This document shows positions 13,593 through 14,336 of a stretch of DNA of 14,336 nucleotides, piece after piece. The position numbers and the translations under genes are program-made. The stretch covers positions 1 through 14,336 of the forward strand of contig QIAR01000516.1 of NCBI GenBank assembly GCA_003225595.1, given 5' to 3'. Source of the stretch: Acidobacteriota bacterium (GTDB taxonomy: Bacteria > Acidobacteriota > Terriglobia > Terriglobales > Acidobacteriaceae). The notes under the pieces are model-generated. The model was not told where the DNA came from. It searched no databases and worked only from the letters and a program-made list of their open reading frames with translations. Position 1 is the first letter of the stretch. Each line of letters opens with the position of its first letter.

Positions 13593-14336
13593 AGCCAACC
13601 GACAAGCAGCCTCACCCCATATTGCGGGTCGCAGACACCGGCACGGGGATGGATAAGTGGGCGATCGAACGCTGGTTCCTCAAGGTGGGGAGGTCGTTTT
13701 ACAACTCAACTGAATTTAACCGGAGCCGTATCGAACTGCGGAAGCAGAATGTGGATTTCGCACCGGTATCGGAATTTGGTATCGGGTTTTTGTCTTGTTT
13801 TCTGCTGGCTGACCGCGTTGAGGTCGAAACCGCTATGTGGGAGCCGATGCGCGGAGACTTTCGCAAAAGGCACCTTGAAATTGATGGGCCAACACGTCTG
13901 ATCCGGATTCGAGAGACCGCCAACGAGGGTCTCAAGCGGTTCAAGGGGACAAGAATAACTTTGCATATGACACGGGGGACGCGGAAGTCTGCAGCAGATT
14001 CAGAACCCGTACCGCCGAAATGGGAAGAAATTGAAGCTTACTTGCGGAATATATGCCTGGATCTGCCCTATCGCCTCAACCTCGAATATGTGGCGACGGA
14101 GGGCAAGAAGATACGTGATCCCATTGATCCGCGAGCCGTCGAAGTAGACGTGCCGGAGCAGTTCGTCGCGAACGCACTGCGCATACCCGTGGCGAATCCT
14201 GCATCCGGGCTTGAAGGCCAGATTGCGATTGTGCCGGCAATCGCAATCGAGGAAAGCGAACGTCGGCTATTCGAGGCGTCACCGATTGGCGCGAGTGACG
14301 AAGCGAGTGATTGGATCTGGGAGTCGGCACTTGTTC

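Larger units (their letters stand above)
11712..14336 (+). pseudogene. Second HD/GHKL ATPase gene, split by tandem duplication, 3' end beyond window
   Basis: Paralogue of the gene at 6648. The frame from ATG 11712 runs 473 codons to TGA 13131-13133. HD motifs are MHDRNH (H84, H88), HLHDAG (H123, D124), CVSHN (H247) and LRLSDILDFDRERTP (D291, D294). The first ATPase motif is AVRELVQNAVDAC (E432, N436, D439). The frame is lost because bases 12641-13116 are repeated head to tail (476 bp, two bases more than a multiple of three). After the second unit the true frame resumes (EEPTDKQPHPILRVADTGTGMDKW...EFGIGFLSCF), giving both glycine boxes. It stays open to the window end past WEEIEAYLRNICLDLPYRLN. 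Without one unit the gene would be a continuous frame of at least 716 codons. As read, the product is an HD domain plus a partial ATPase domain. No clear ribosome site precedes the ATG. Upstream lies the parS/REP region. Confidence 0.85.

Noticed and set aside
12633..13615. Two long, almost identical minus-strand frames opposite the duplicated region
   Set aside because: They are antisense shadows of the HD/GHKL gene; they look repeated only because the underlying 476-bp unit is duplicated, and no known family is seen.
1..14336. CRISPR array, tRNA or rRNA genes
   Set aside because: No regularly spaced short repeats with unique spacers and no tRNA cloverleaf or rRNA-like stretch was recognised; the tandem repeat at 12641 is coding and has only two units.

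Overview
The window reads as chromosomal DNA of a GC-rich soil-type bacterium. An acidobacterial (Terriglobia-like) origin is the best guess, from the GroEL sequence, the short palindromic repeats of the 'GTGGCGCGGGCACTCCTGCCCGC' kind and the mix of gene families. This is an inference; no rRNA or tRNA gene is present to confirm it.

Layout. (1) Bases 1-1100 hold the 3' two thirds of groEL, a palindromic repeat and a strong intrinsic terminator. (2) Bases 1256-1901 hold a mazEF toxin-antitoxin operon behind a repeat-rich operator. (3) Bases 2067-3163 hold a dinB-family gene killed by an amber codon, followed by a flavin/PLP-oxidase-fold gene. (4) Bases 3112-5310 are a mobile-element scrap yard. 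It contains an intact REP-associated tyrosine transposase (RAYT), several REP-type hairpins, a roughly 185-bp direct repeat made of the RAYT leader, a parDE toxin-antitoxin pair, a truncated FUSC-type membrane protein, and a second, internally deleted scrap of dinB. (5) Bases 5497-6600 hold a putative lipoprotein gene and the frameshifted tail of another RAYT, both on the minus strand. (6) Bases 6648-9204 hold a large HD-phosphohydrolase/GHKL (Hsp90-type) ATPase gene broken by one frameshift and one amber codon. (7) Bases 9248-11211 hold, on the minus strand, an exported cupredoxin and a Tat-exported glycosylasparaginase. (8) Bases 11212-11711 are intergenic and contain a perfect 16-bp parS-like ParB site. 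(9) From 11712 to the window end lies a second HD/GHKL gene, paralogous to the first, interrupted by a head-to-tail 476-bp duplication that throws it out of frame.

The most interesting content is the pair of HD+GHKL proteins. Both keep a full HD motif set (H...HD...H...D) and Bergerat-fold ATP motifs. Both are disrupted, by different mutations. The second is broken by a near-perfect tandem repeat whose loss would restore the frame exactly. Their role is unknown; the fusion of a nucleotide-hydrolase fold to an Hsp90-like ATPase, and their setting among toxin-antitoxin and RAYT elements, fit a predicted conflict or stress system, but nothing in the sequence proves this.

The remaining genes do not form one pathway. 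The region looks like a site downstream of groEL that collects and loses accessory genes.
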